Shown: piece by piece, positions 1 to 7,662 of the stretch
Layout: the number at the start of each line of letters is the position of its first letter
Position numbering within the stretch: position 1 is the stretch's first letter
DNA from: Symsagittifera roscoffensis
Taxonomy: Eukaryota; Xenacoelomorpha; Acoela; Convolutidae
Assembly (NCBI RefSeq): GCF_963678635.1
Contig: NC_087064.1
Coordinates: 49,087,346 to 49,151,345, forward strand
Direction: 5' to 3'
Length of the DNA stretch: 64,000 nucleotides
Notes under the pieces: generated by a model
Told to the model about the DNA's origin: nothing
What the model saw: the letters and a program-made list of their open reading frames with translations, nothing else
Database searches by the model: none
Made by a program: the position numbers and the translations under genes

Positions 1-2085
1 TTAGAAAGTCCAAGAAACAAAGAATTTCAACCACCAGATCTTGAAATTGATTTTTTAATTGATTCAGGAGCAGAATCAAACATAATAAACATTCCCACAT
101 GGAATGAGATAAAATCAAAACTAACGCCTCTTGAAACATCCAGTAAACTAGCAACAGCACAAGGATCAACATTGGTAAACTATGGAAAAATTCAATTATT
201 TCTTCTCCCCACAAGAACAATAGAGCAAAATAAAATTTTAAATAAACCATTTAAACAAATATTCCATATCACTGATATTAAACACAATATTATTGGAATA
301 CCATTTATCTCTAAATATATACCAACAATCAACATTTTGAATAGTAAAATACTAATCAAAGATAAATACACAAAAACAAAACACACATCCCTAACATTTT
401 TTCAAAGATTAAATAAACAACCACCATTCTTTTCAAAATTTTATCCGATATATAATCAACAAAGAAAACACCTGAAACCACTATCAGGAAACATATATAA
501 TTTTTCAATAAAACAAGTTCACCAATATGATAAAAAACAAAACAAACAACAACTCTATATGTCAGATTTTGAATTCAAACCTATCCATAAGTTTTTCAAA
601 ATCACAATTTCATCCATAAAATATTTGAAAAACTCGAATTCAGATATTATTTCTCTACATGTATACAACAATACACCCTATCAAGTAACATTACCTTTAG
701 GACTTTTAGGCTATTGCGAAACCAACGCTACGATATCACCAATACACGAAAAAGCATACCGCGTAAATAATATACTCCAATTATTAGATATTTGTCAATC
801 CACAATTCTTAATGAAGAATTATCCATAAATAATATAATAAGTAATGAAAAAAGAAATACAGATTATTTCACAAAAACCCCATATTTCAAACCTACATTC
901 AACATAAATAACTATACAGAGAATCAACAGAAATTTTTAACAATGTTTAACTTTCAACATTCACAAATAACACAAGACGAATTTGATAAATTAGCCAAAC
1001 AGCTAATAAAATATTCATCAGTCTATGCAACATCTAACTTTGATGTTGGCAAAATCAGCTCATCACTACACCTTCCATTAAAACCTGACGCAGTTTTCAA
1101 AAAACAAAGAGCAAGTAAAGTACCAATTCACTTACATGATAAAGTAAACAGATTACTCGATATTTTAGAACAATACAATATTATCTCACCGGTAAACAAA
1201 GAAGAACAACCAAAAGGTAACACATTTATCAACCCTGTTATCATCCTAGCAAAAGGAGAATCATTAAAAATAGTTCTAGACGCTAGATACCTTAATTCAC
1301 TAATAGACGAATCAAAATGCAATTGGCCTATTGAACCAATACAAGTTATTTTAACAAAAATAAACGGAAAATACTTTACAACCGCAGATATGAATAGTGC
1401 ATATAATCAAATGCCACTAGATGAACAATCACGACGCTTAACACAATTTGTTATTGGAAATCAGCAATACGAATTCAACCGCCTATTCTATGGAATATCC
1501 ATAGGACCAGCAGCATTTTCAGCTTTTATGAGCAAAATTTTTCGACCACTAATACTCAAGAAAAACGCAATCACCTATTTAGACGATGTTTTTATGCAAT
1601 CACAGACAAAAGAAGAAATGTTCAATGTTTTAGAACACTATCACAAAACACTTCAGAACGAAAATCTGAAGGCCGCCCCCGATAAATCACACTTCTTTTT
1701 AACACGAGTTAAATTCTTAGGACACAATATAGAAAGAAAAACAATCACTCCATTAAAATCACGCATTGATGCTATTCAAAAGCTCCAACCACCAACAAAC
1801 AAAAAGAAAATCCAAGAATTCCTTGGAATGTTAAATTTTTTAAGCAAATATGTCTATAAAATGCAATTATACCTAAGACCATTCTATAATATACTTAGAC
1901 AACAAAATAATTTTGAATGGAACACAGAACATCAAGCACGATTTGAAGAAGTTAAAAAACTCTTAACTGAACAAATTCCGATTACAATTCCAGATCCAAA
2001 TCAACCATTCTATGCAATGTGCGATGCTTCGAATTTTGGCATCGGCGCAGCATTATTCAATCACACAATGGTACAAACAAAATGA
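1..2085 (+). CDS. pol: Pol part 1: retropepsin, reverse transcriptase, start of RNase H (open at left edge)
   Basis: The frame is open from base 1, so the true start is outside the window. A retropepsin active-site motif, LIDSGAES, lies at about 55-80. Reverse transcriptase follows at about 1050-1780, with the palm motif LDARYLN near 1280, FTTADMNSAY near 1380 and the catalytic YLDD at 1576-1587. A connection segment (EFLGMLNFLSKYV, about 1815-1855) leads to the first RNase H strand with its catalytic Asp (CDAS, about 2020). The frame stops at 2083-2085 in the middle of RNase H, and the rest continues in another frame from about 2079. The disruption is therefore a frameshift. The motif set and order are those of Gypsy/Metaviridae. 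The protein would copy element RNA into DNA. Confidence 0.9.
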   Translation, partial: LESPRNKEFQPPDLEIDFLIDSGAESNIINIPTWNEIKSKLTPLETSSKLATAQGSTLVNYGKIQLFLLPTRTIEQNKILNKPFKQIFHITDIKHNIIGIPFISKYIPTINILNSKILIKDKYTKTKHTSLTFFQRLNKQPPFFSKFYPIYNQQRKHLKPLSGNIYNFSIKQVHQYDKKQNKQQLYMSDFEFKPIHKFFKITISSIKYLKNSNSDIISLHVYNNTPYQVTLPLGLLGYCETNATISPIHEKAYRVNNILQLLDICQSTILNEELSINNIISNEKRNTDYFTKTPYFKPTFNINNYTENQQKFLTMFNFQHSQITQDEFDKLAKQLIKYSSVYATSNFDVGKISSSLHLPLKPDAVFKKQRASKVPIHLHDKVNRLLDILEQYNIISPVNKEEQPKGNTFINPVIILAKGESLKIVLDARYLNSLIDESKCNWPIEPIQVILTKINGKYFTTADMNSAYNQMPLDEQSRRLTQFVIGNQQYEFNRLFYGISIGPAAFSAFMSKIFRPLILKKNAITYLDDVFMQSQTKEEMFNVLEHYHKTLQNENLKAAPDKSHFFLTRVKFLGHNIERKTITPLKSRIDAIQKLQPPTNKKKIQEFLGMLNFLSKYVYKMQLYLRPFYNILRQQNNFEWNTEHQARFEEVKKLLTEQIPITIPDPNQPFYAMCDASNFGIGAALFNHTMVQTK

Positions 2086-2711
2086 ACCTTATATCAGCAA
2101 ATTCTCGACTATTCACTCAAGCAGAGCTACGACTCTCAACTCTAATGAGAGAATGTACAGCTATAATATATACACTAACAGAATATGAATTTCTGATACT
2201 TGGATCAAAACACCCAACAGTTCTATTCACAGATCACAAACCAATCATTTTTCTCTTTACACAAAAATCTAATCCAAATCACCGAGTTTATAGATTTCAA
2301 CTAATTCTAATGAAATTCCCAAACTTACATATAGTTTGGACAGCAGGAAAGAATCTTGTATTACCAGACACTTTAAGTCGCAATACACCACCTGAATTAC
2401 TTACACGTAAAACTACAGTTGAAATACCCAAAAATATAAAATTTTACCTTGCAGAAAACGAAACATCACCCCGACTAGAATGCAAATATGCAGTAAAAAC
2501 TGACGTTGAACAATCACAGATAAACAATCTACAACACTTGACAATCTATTTAGATTGCCAAAATAACCACTACGAAGTTGGTTTACTTGGAACATCAACT
2601 TTCAAACCAATTCCATACTCACAATGGATAAGAAATAACACCCAACAAAAAAGAGTAAAACAACACCCACATAAAAAATACCTTTTTCCATTAATTGAAA
2701 AGAAAATCTAA
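2079..2711 (+). CDS. pol: Pol part 2: RNase H C-terminal part and linker (frameshifted)
   Basis: This continues RNase H in a different frame from the preceding segment. Recognisable landmarks are the tract around SRLFTQAELR, the catalytic TDHKP (about 2230) and the closing LPDTLSR (about 2365-2385), which matches the family's usual end motif. RNase H removes the RNA strand during reverse transcription. The segment ends in a stop at 2709-2711, but a neighbouring frame is open across this point (2702-2824) and then meets a TAA at 2825-2827. At least one further frameshift and one stop therefore separate it from integrase. No start codon is expected, because this is an internal piece of a polyprotein. 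Confidence 0.8.
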   Translation, partial: KMNLISANSRLFTQAELRLSTLMRECTAIIYTLTEYEFLILGSKHPTVLFTDHKPIIFLFTQKSNPNHRVYRFQLILMKFPNLHIVWTAGKNLVLPDTLSRNTPPELLTRKTTVEIPKNIKFYLAENETSPRLECKYAVKTDVEQSQINNLQHLTIYLDCQNNHYEVGLLGTSTFKPIPYSQWIRNNTQQKRVKQHPHKKYLFPLIEKKI

Positions 2712-2827
2712 CTGATAAAATAAATTTATCAGGACCACAAACAAACGATTCAAAATACACAATAAATCAAGTTTTTGACCTCCTTGACCCACTTGATACA
2801 ATTCCTTTATCTAAATTAGAAATTTAA

Positions 2828-3610
2828 AACATTTTTCTCCCCCCAACAGATAAAATTACAATTAAAACTTTGAAACAATATCAAAATCTTGACCCAGTAA
2901 TTAGACAACTAAAATCATGGCACAAATATAAAACTAAACCCGTCAAGGCAGATACAACTATTTTAGGAAATAAAACACTCCTCCGATATTTTCGAAAATT
3001 TAATAATACAACAATTAACGAAAACACAGACCTTCTAGAATACCAATTAAATGAATCTACAGTTCCCTGTCTCCCCCTAAGTATGATTCTTATAGCTTTT
3101 AATATTTCACATACACAAAACATTAAAGGACACTCTGGATCAGAGAAAACATATTCAAATTTCATACAAAACTTTTATTTTCCAAATGCACCAATTTGGA
3201 TAAAAGTACTATGCAATGATAGTATAGTATGTCAGCTAAATAAACCTTACCCAAATCAAAAACAAATAGCACAAAAACAAGATTTTAAAGGACAAAGTTT
3301 ATACTTTAACCACCGTATTTCATTTGATACAAAAGGACCAATTTCACCCTCATCCGAAGGAAACTCCTACATTATGGTAATTGTTGACGCGTTTACCCAT
3401 TATGTAGCACTTAACCCAGTACCACATTGTAACGCTTATTACGCTTACACAACACTCTATGAACACTGGATAGCCAAATTCGGACTACCAGAAATTTTAG
3501 TTACAGACAACGGTACAGAATTCATAAATAACGAAATCATCACATTATGTCATTTATATAACATCAAACACAAACCACGTACATCTCATGCACCTTGGTC
3601 AACGGCTTAG
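2828..3610 (+). CDS. pol: Pol part 3: integrase zinc domain and catalytic core (frameshifted)
   Basis: The integrase N-terminal HHCC domain is visible at about 3105-3245: two His (in ISHTQ and KGHSG) and the terminal CQLNK. The position where the first Cys of the CxxC pair usually sits reads Ser, so the zinc site may be damaged. The catalytic core follows: the first Asp in SFDTKGP (about 3325), then IVDAFTHY, then the second Asp in VTDNGTEF (about 3505). The frame stops at 3608-3610, just before the catalytic Glu, which is in the next frame (GLVE, about 3603-3614). The spacing fits a D,D-35-E integrase. The region 2702-2827 upstream is open in the same frame up to the TAA at 2825. Confidence 0.85.
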   Translation, partial: NIFLPPTDKITIKTLKQYQNLDPVIRQLKSWHKYKTKPVKADTTILGNKTLLRYFRKFNNTTINENTDLLEYQLNESTVPCLPLSMILIAFNISHTQNIKGHSGSEKTYSNFIQNFYFPNAPIWIKVLCNDSIVCQLNKPYPNQKQIAQKQDFKGQSLYFNHRISFDTKGPISPSSEGNSYIMVIVDAFTHYVALNPVPHCNAYYAYTTLYEHWIAKFGLPEILVTDNGTEFINNEIITLCHLYNIKHKPRTSHAPWSTA

Positions 3611-4605
3611 TCGAAGGTATGAACCGTTCACTACAAGAATATCTTCGATGTATCATCAATGGAAATGATACAAGATACACTGAATGGTCAGCAGATGTAA
3701 AACTATTTCCCTTAGCATATAATTCACAAATCACGACAACTCTAGGAATGTCACCATATGAAATGGTTTTTAATCAAAAGCCACGCAAACCAATTATGTT
3801 TACAGCAAACTCTCATAAAAATGCACAAAGTTATTGTCAACCGAATAAAGACTCCATTTGTTATAACTTACCTTTACATACACACGATGAAGATCATTTT
3901 CATCACCCACAAATTCTTAAATTAGCCTCCGGTACACACACCGAATGGATTTTAAACAGAGATAAAAAACACAATGAAATTTACCAAAAAGTAACAAAAA
4001 AGTCGTTACAAAGGCAAAACATTAATGAACAAATAAATTCACGCTTTACACCAGCCTCCGATTTAAAAATTGGAACATTTGTTTTAATACCCAATTTTAA
4101 CACTCATAAAGGAATCTCTAAAAAATTACAACCCCTTCGTAAAGGACCATACCAAATAATTGCCAAACCCACTGATGTCACATATAAAATCACCGACTCA
4201 GACAAAAAAGAATTTGTTCAACATCGAAACAATCTATTACCTTATTACCCAAAAGAATACGAACTACGCGAACTAACTCAACTATATTCTTTCACAGGTT
4301 TAAAAGTTATTCAAAATAATCCACATACGGAGAATGAAACAAAGGAACAACATGACATTCATCTCGAAAATCAAAATAAAAAATCAACTACAACGAAAAA
4401 CAATACAAAAAAGCTAGATCAAAATAAACCTCAAAAAGAAAGAAAAAATAGAAAATTGACAGAAAAAATAATACCCCAAGAACAAATCGACAAATCAGAA
4501 CATAGAGAGTCATCACGACTTAGAAATCAACCACGTAAAAACTATAAAACATTCATCCCACAATCTAAAATACTAAAGAAAGTCGAATTTCAAAAACAGC
4601 TTTAA
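3598..4605 (+). CDS. pol: Pol part 4: integrase C-terminal part with GPY/F module (frameshifted)
   Basis: This segment contains the last catalytic residue of integrase (Glu in NGLVEGMNR) and helices typical of the core's end (LAYNSQITTTLGMSPYEMVFN). A GPY/F module follows at about 4115-4170 (LRKGPYQIIAKP), which is characteristic of Gypsy and gammaretroviral integrases. There is no chromodomain. The last 90 residues are Lys/Asn/Glu-rich and end in a basic tail (SSRLRNQPRKNYKTF). The stop at 4603-4605 is probably the natural end of Pol, because nothing Pol-like follows. Confidence 0.85.
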   Translation, partial: VNGLVEGMNRSLQEYLRCIINGNDTRYTEWSADVKLFPLAYNSQITTTLGMSPYEMVFNQKPRKPIMFTANSHKNAQSYCQPNKDSICYNLPLHTHDEDHFHHPQILKLASGTHTEWILNRDKKHNEIYQKVTKKSLQRQNINEQINSRFTPASDLKIGTFVLIPNFNTHKGISKKLQPLRKGPYQIIAKPTDVTYKITDSDKKEFVQHRNNLLPYYPKEYELRELTQLYSFTGLKVIQNNPHTENETKEQHDIHLENQNKKSTTTKNNTKKLDQNKPQKERKNRKLTEKIIPQEQIDKSEHRESSRLRNQPRKNYKTFIPQSKILKKVEFQKQL

Positions 4606-5180
4606 TTTTATATTTCATAATCTTTGCACCTCTGAAATATTTTGAACTTTCATTTTTCAAAATAACATGCTGACAAACAAGCAACGATTCTAGTTCAAAA
4701 TTAGCCAATAGGATTCATCCAATCCGTCACCTTCCAACTAGACGAACGATATTAAACTCCAGGCATATCTATAACTATAACTTTGCGACCTCCAGGTCAA
4801 AAATAAGCAAACCACTCCAACTTGACAACTAAAATAAATATCACCATAATATCATAACCCTCCCTTATCTAATAACCCAAAGATCAACAATATTTCCCCA
4901 AATCCGATCTCAAATACCCCCCAAACAAATATGTTAAATTAGCCTAAAGTAAAAGAACGACCATTTTAATTTGCCTAAAGTATAAAAATCTCAAAAATAC
5001 CCCAGATCACTTGACAAATAAAAATAAAGACAAAGAAGACCTCCCAATCACCATAAAATTCGCCCCCAACAATTTTTCACAAAACTCAACCCAATTGTCA
5101 AAAAACCAATAAATAATCCGACCACACTTGAAAATTGCCTCAAAGAACAAAAAATATTCGATCAAGAAGCCATTTCTTAA
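4606..5180 (+). other. Spacer between pol and accessory genes
   Basis: There is no convincing open frame. The sequence is A/C-rich like the rest of the element's + strand. The last 100 bases or so align with copy 2 (20366-20465), so the spacer belongs to the element. It may hold the leader of a subgenomic RNA, but no promoter is recognisable. Confidence 0.5.
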
Positions 5181-5429
5181 ATGCTCTTCTCTCGACCAGT
5201 CAACTTAATACTCAACATTTTCATAAACTTTTTAACAATATTTAAACTTTTATTCATATTTCTTTTTGATACCTTTGAAGCTTTTGTAATAATCTTAATC
5301 ATTTTTTGCAATATTTTTTTAATTTTCTATTCCATATTTCAAAAGCTTACCTCCAGCTTTCAAAAGCTATTGACTATATCCACAGGTACGATTCACAAAA
5401 CTTATCTAAATGATACGAACCATTTTTAG
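5181..5429 (+). CDS. Small hydrophobic protein 1 (82 aa), unknown
   Basis: This is an 82-residue ORF beginning MLFSRPVN, with two strongly hydrophobic stretches at residues 8-32 and 36-54. It could be a membrane peptide, but T-rich DNA gives hydrophobic translations by chance. Copy 2 has a matching ATG at 20466. Its broken translation keeps the same landmarks (MLxS, DTF, a hydrophobic run ending IFC, and a TSxSQK-like and GTI end), which favours real coding. It overlaps the next ORF by 20 bases. A CAG/GTACG splice-donor-like site at 5383-5390 is also present in copy 2. No family is recognised. Confidence 0.4.
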   Translation: MLFSRPVNLILNIFINFLTIFKLLFIFLFDTFEAFVIILIIFCNIFLIFYSIFQKLTSSFQKLLTISTGTIHKTYLNDTNHF

Positions 5430-5598
5430 TAGAACAGATATTTTTTTACTATTTGTAATTTTTATAACATTTCTATCATCCCTCATCTTGACAATATGCA
5501 AATGTATAAAGAAAGCAATCATCACATTCGCCCTAGCAACAATCCTCCTAATTCTTTTTCTAGAAGAATACTATAATAAACATAAATTTTTCCACTAA
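5410..5598 (+). CDS. Small two-pass membrane protein (62 aa), possibly the N-terminus of ORF-A
   Basis: This 62-residue ORF has two predicted membrane segments (residues 12-28 and 36-50) separated by a short Cys/Lys loop (ICKCIKK). The corresponding stretch in copy 2 (about 20715-20895) keeps the protein sequence while differing mostly at synonymous positions. In the segment AIITFALATI, six of seven codon differences are silent. This is good evidence that the frame encodes a protein. It ends at 5598 inside the start of ORF-A, one frame away, just after a run of five T. Copy 2 has four T at the equivalent place. It may therefore be the detached N-terminal anchor of ORF-A rather than a separate gene. 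Confidence 0.6.
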   Translation: MIRTIFSRTDIFLLFVIFITFLSSLILTICKCIKKAIITFALATILLILFLEEYYNKHKFFH

Positions 5599-6739
5599 AA
5601 GAATAAATAAAAAACCATCAAAAATTGCTAACCAACAATCACTCAGTCAGTCTTCACCGACATCATCCCAAGATAACCCAACACCATCTTTAACTACCCA
5701 AAACCCCCAAACATCCACACGAATTTCCTTTCAAGATAACCCATATACCTTTGAAGAACGACACGCTCGCTTATCTGAACCACTAGAACCAGTTCAACGA
5801 CAAGCACCTCTAAGCGAACCAACATATAATCTTTACCCAACACTACCACAAGAACTAAGTAGAATACGAAACCTTAGTCAAAACCAAAACACAGCAGAAA
5901 TAAATAGACAAATTATACATCCTCGACGAAATAGAAATTTTCAAACTCCCCGAGTACATTTTGATATACCTCAATCCCCAACACAAACCACTCCAGAAAA
6001 CACCATCGGTATATTACCAGAAACCCCTACGCTTCTTTCACAACGAAGCACCTCAAGCCTACCCTCAGATTACTTAGGTTCAACACCAACATCTGAACAA
6101 ATACGTGAAAATCCCTTTAACCCTACAAACCAAACATCACGACTACCATATTGGACAACACGTTCATTCACACAAGGTGAACCAAATTTAATCAATGATC
6201 CAATAGATATTTCTACGGATACAATTACATCCTCATCACTACCAGAAACATTATCACTACCATCAACACCATCAATAAGCCAGATTTCACCACCACCTTT
6301 TAACTTAAATTTCCCAAATAACCTCGACGCTAGATATCGAGAACAATCATCAACAAATATTCCTTTAAGACTAGACTGGAATACATTCACAGCACCTCCA
6401 CCATTATTTGGACAACACCCAGAAAGTAACCGACTCCACAACTGGGCACTAAATAGACTACAATATAGACAAGACTTTCACGAAGACATTCGTGATCATA
6501 ACATCCAAATACTCCAGCAAAATAGTCTACAATTAAAATTTGAAATCACGGTTAAATTAAACAACATTACTCAGCATCCCTATCCATTAAACCCACCGAA
6601 TATAACAGCTCAATCTCTACCACCACCATTTATAACAACTGAAGTAATATACAAATACGACAGATATACCAAAAAGACAATTGGTTACATCACATTTTAT
6701 AACCCATACTCAGGATTGTCATACACATGTATATTCTAA
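5564..6739 (+). CDS. ORF-A: Pro/Ser/Thr-rich protein of unknown family, no ATG
   Basis: The frame is open for 391 codons and contains no methionine codon at all. It must be reached by splicing, by frameshifting, or from an ancestral fusion to the membrane ORF at 5410-5598. The stop just upstream (5561-5563) doubles as the AG of a good splice acceptor (TTTTTCTAG). Copy 2 has TTTTTCACAG at the same place. The first 270 residues or so are rich in Pro, Ser, Thr and Gln with motifs such as PYTFEERHA and PSDYLGS. A more folded-looking C-terminal part follows (DWNTFTAPPPLF, then GYITFYNPYSG and a final Cys). It overlaps the env start by 13 bases. Copy 2 (about 20915-22068) aligns along the length but is broken. 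I do not recognise the family. Confidence 0.7.
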   Translation, partial: KNTIININFSTKRINKKPSKIANQQSLSQSSPTSSQDNPTPSLTTQNPQTSTRISFQDNPYTFEERHARLSEPLEPVQRQAPLSEPTYNLYPTLPQELSRIRNLSQNQNTAEINRQIIHPRRNRNFQTPRVHFDIPQSPTQTTPENTIGILPETPTLLSQRSTSSLPSDYLGSTPTSEQIRENPFNPTNQTSRLPYWTTRSFTQGEPNLINDPIDISTDTITSSSLPETLSLPSTPSISQISPPPFNLNFPNNLDARYREQSSTNIPLRLDWNTFTAPPPLFGQHPESNRLHNWALNRLQYRQDFHEDIRDHNIQILQQNSLQLKFEITVKLNNITQHPYPLNPPNITAQSLPPPFITTEVIYKYDRYTKKTIGYITFYNPYSGLSYTCIF

Positions 6740-7662
6740 AAATTTTAATTTTTCTCCAACTTCTTTTTCTAGTAACCTCCAATGAAAACATAAACCCTTC
6801 CCCCCGCACTGGACCCCAAGATTTATTAGTAACACATTACGATTGTGAAGAAAACGAACAAAAAACACTACACAAATATGCAATAAATCAAGTATCACAA
6901 TGCGAAACAGAACCACAAGCTATAGAAACAACAAATGTAATAGCGACACTTTATTCAAAAGCCCGAGCAACAACAGTTATAGGATATAAATTCACAGCAA
7001 CATTTTCTGAAAAGAAAGTACATTGTTCACAAGTCTCAAATGGAAATAAAAACCGACTTGACCACGAATCATTCTACCAGAGTAATATCGAACGACTTTT
7101 ACATCTCAATCCCGAAGATTGTAAAAACGAGTTACTAAGACTAAACATCACAAGAAATAAAAACACAGATAGAAAATTAGTATATTTCCAAGTTTTTGCA
7201 GATTCTGTACATCAAGCAGAACTTGAAAGATATCAAGGACATATAAAATTAGATGAAAAATACCCATACAACGGCGCACACGGAAGATTAACTTATGACA
7301 TACACGATAAACACTGGATACCACACATTGGTATAAATGACCCATCAAACTGCAAAGCAGACACGAAAAATAAAGGATATCAAGAAATAATGTTTTTCGA
7401 TTGGAAAATACAACTCGAAAAAATACAACTCACACGCGATTTATCTGACAACACAATGATCTATCAAGGAATTAGATTACCCTGTAAAAACGATCAAGGC
7501 TATTGTGACCCTACAACACGAACACAAGCAACAATTGTTTGGTTCCCCGAAGACACATGTACAACATTTCAAGTAGCAAAAATACACGCTCGTATGATAA
7601 AATTTCACGAAAAATATTTTATACAATCAATTCCATATGAACAAGTCCATCCATCACATTAA
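6727..7662 (+). CDS. env: Envelope-like glycoprotein, N-terminal part (ends at an in-frame stop)
   Basis: The ORF begins with a clear signal peptide (MYILKILIFLQLLFLVTS), then an ectodomain rich in spaced Cys, starting with a HYDCEE motif about 38 residues in. One N-glycosylation site is visible (LNITR, about 7141). The arrangement (an early YDC, paired Cys through the first 300 residues, then the second-part motifs described in the next entry) resembles the class-III-like glycoproteins of chuviruses and of retroelements that captured them. That assignment is from pattern memory and untested. The frame is interrupted by a single TAA at 7660-7662, and the same frame is open on both sides. Copy 2 is open across this point, so the stop is a lesion of this copy. 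The ATG lies within the last codons of ORF-A. Confidence 0.75.
   Translation: MYILKILIFLQLLFLVTSNENINPSPRTGPQDLLVTHYDCEENEQKTLHKYAINQVSQCETEPQAIETTNVIATLYSKARATTVIGYKFTATFSEKKVHCSQVSNGNKNRLDHESFYQSNIERLLHLNPEDCKNELLRLNITRNKNTDRKLVYFQVFADSVHQAELERYQGHIKLDEKYPYNGAHGRLTYDIHDKHWIPHIGINDPSNCKADTKNKGYQEIMFFDWKIQLEKIQLTRDLSDNTMIYQGIRLPCKNDQGYCDPTTRTQATIVWFPEDTCTTFQVAKIHARMIKFHEKYFIQSIPYEQVHPSH

Noticed and set aside
5383..5563. 180-base intron from the CAG/GTACG donor to the TTTTTCTAG acceptor
   Set aside because: Joining these sites from the 5181 ORF does not lead into the ORF-A frame, so it is not proposed as the ORF-A start mechanism. The acceptor alone remains of interest.
6070..6441. 123-codon minus-strand frame
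   Set aside because: It is antisense to ORF-A, whose protein motifs are conserved between copies. The minus frame is a by-product of Pro/Ser/Thr-rich codons.
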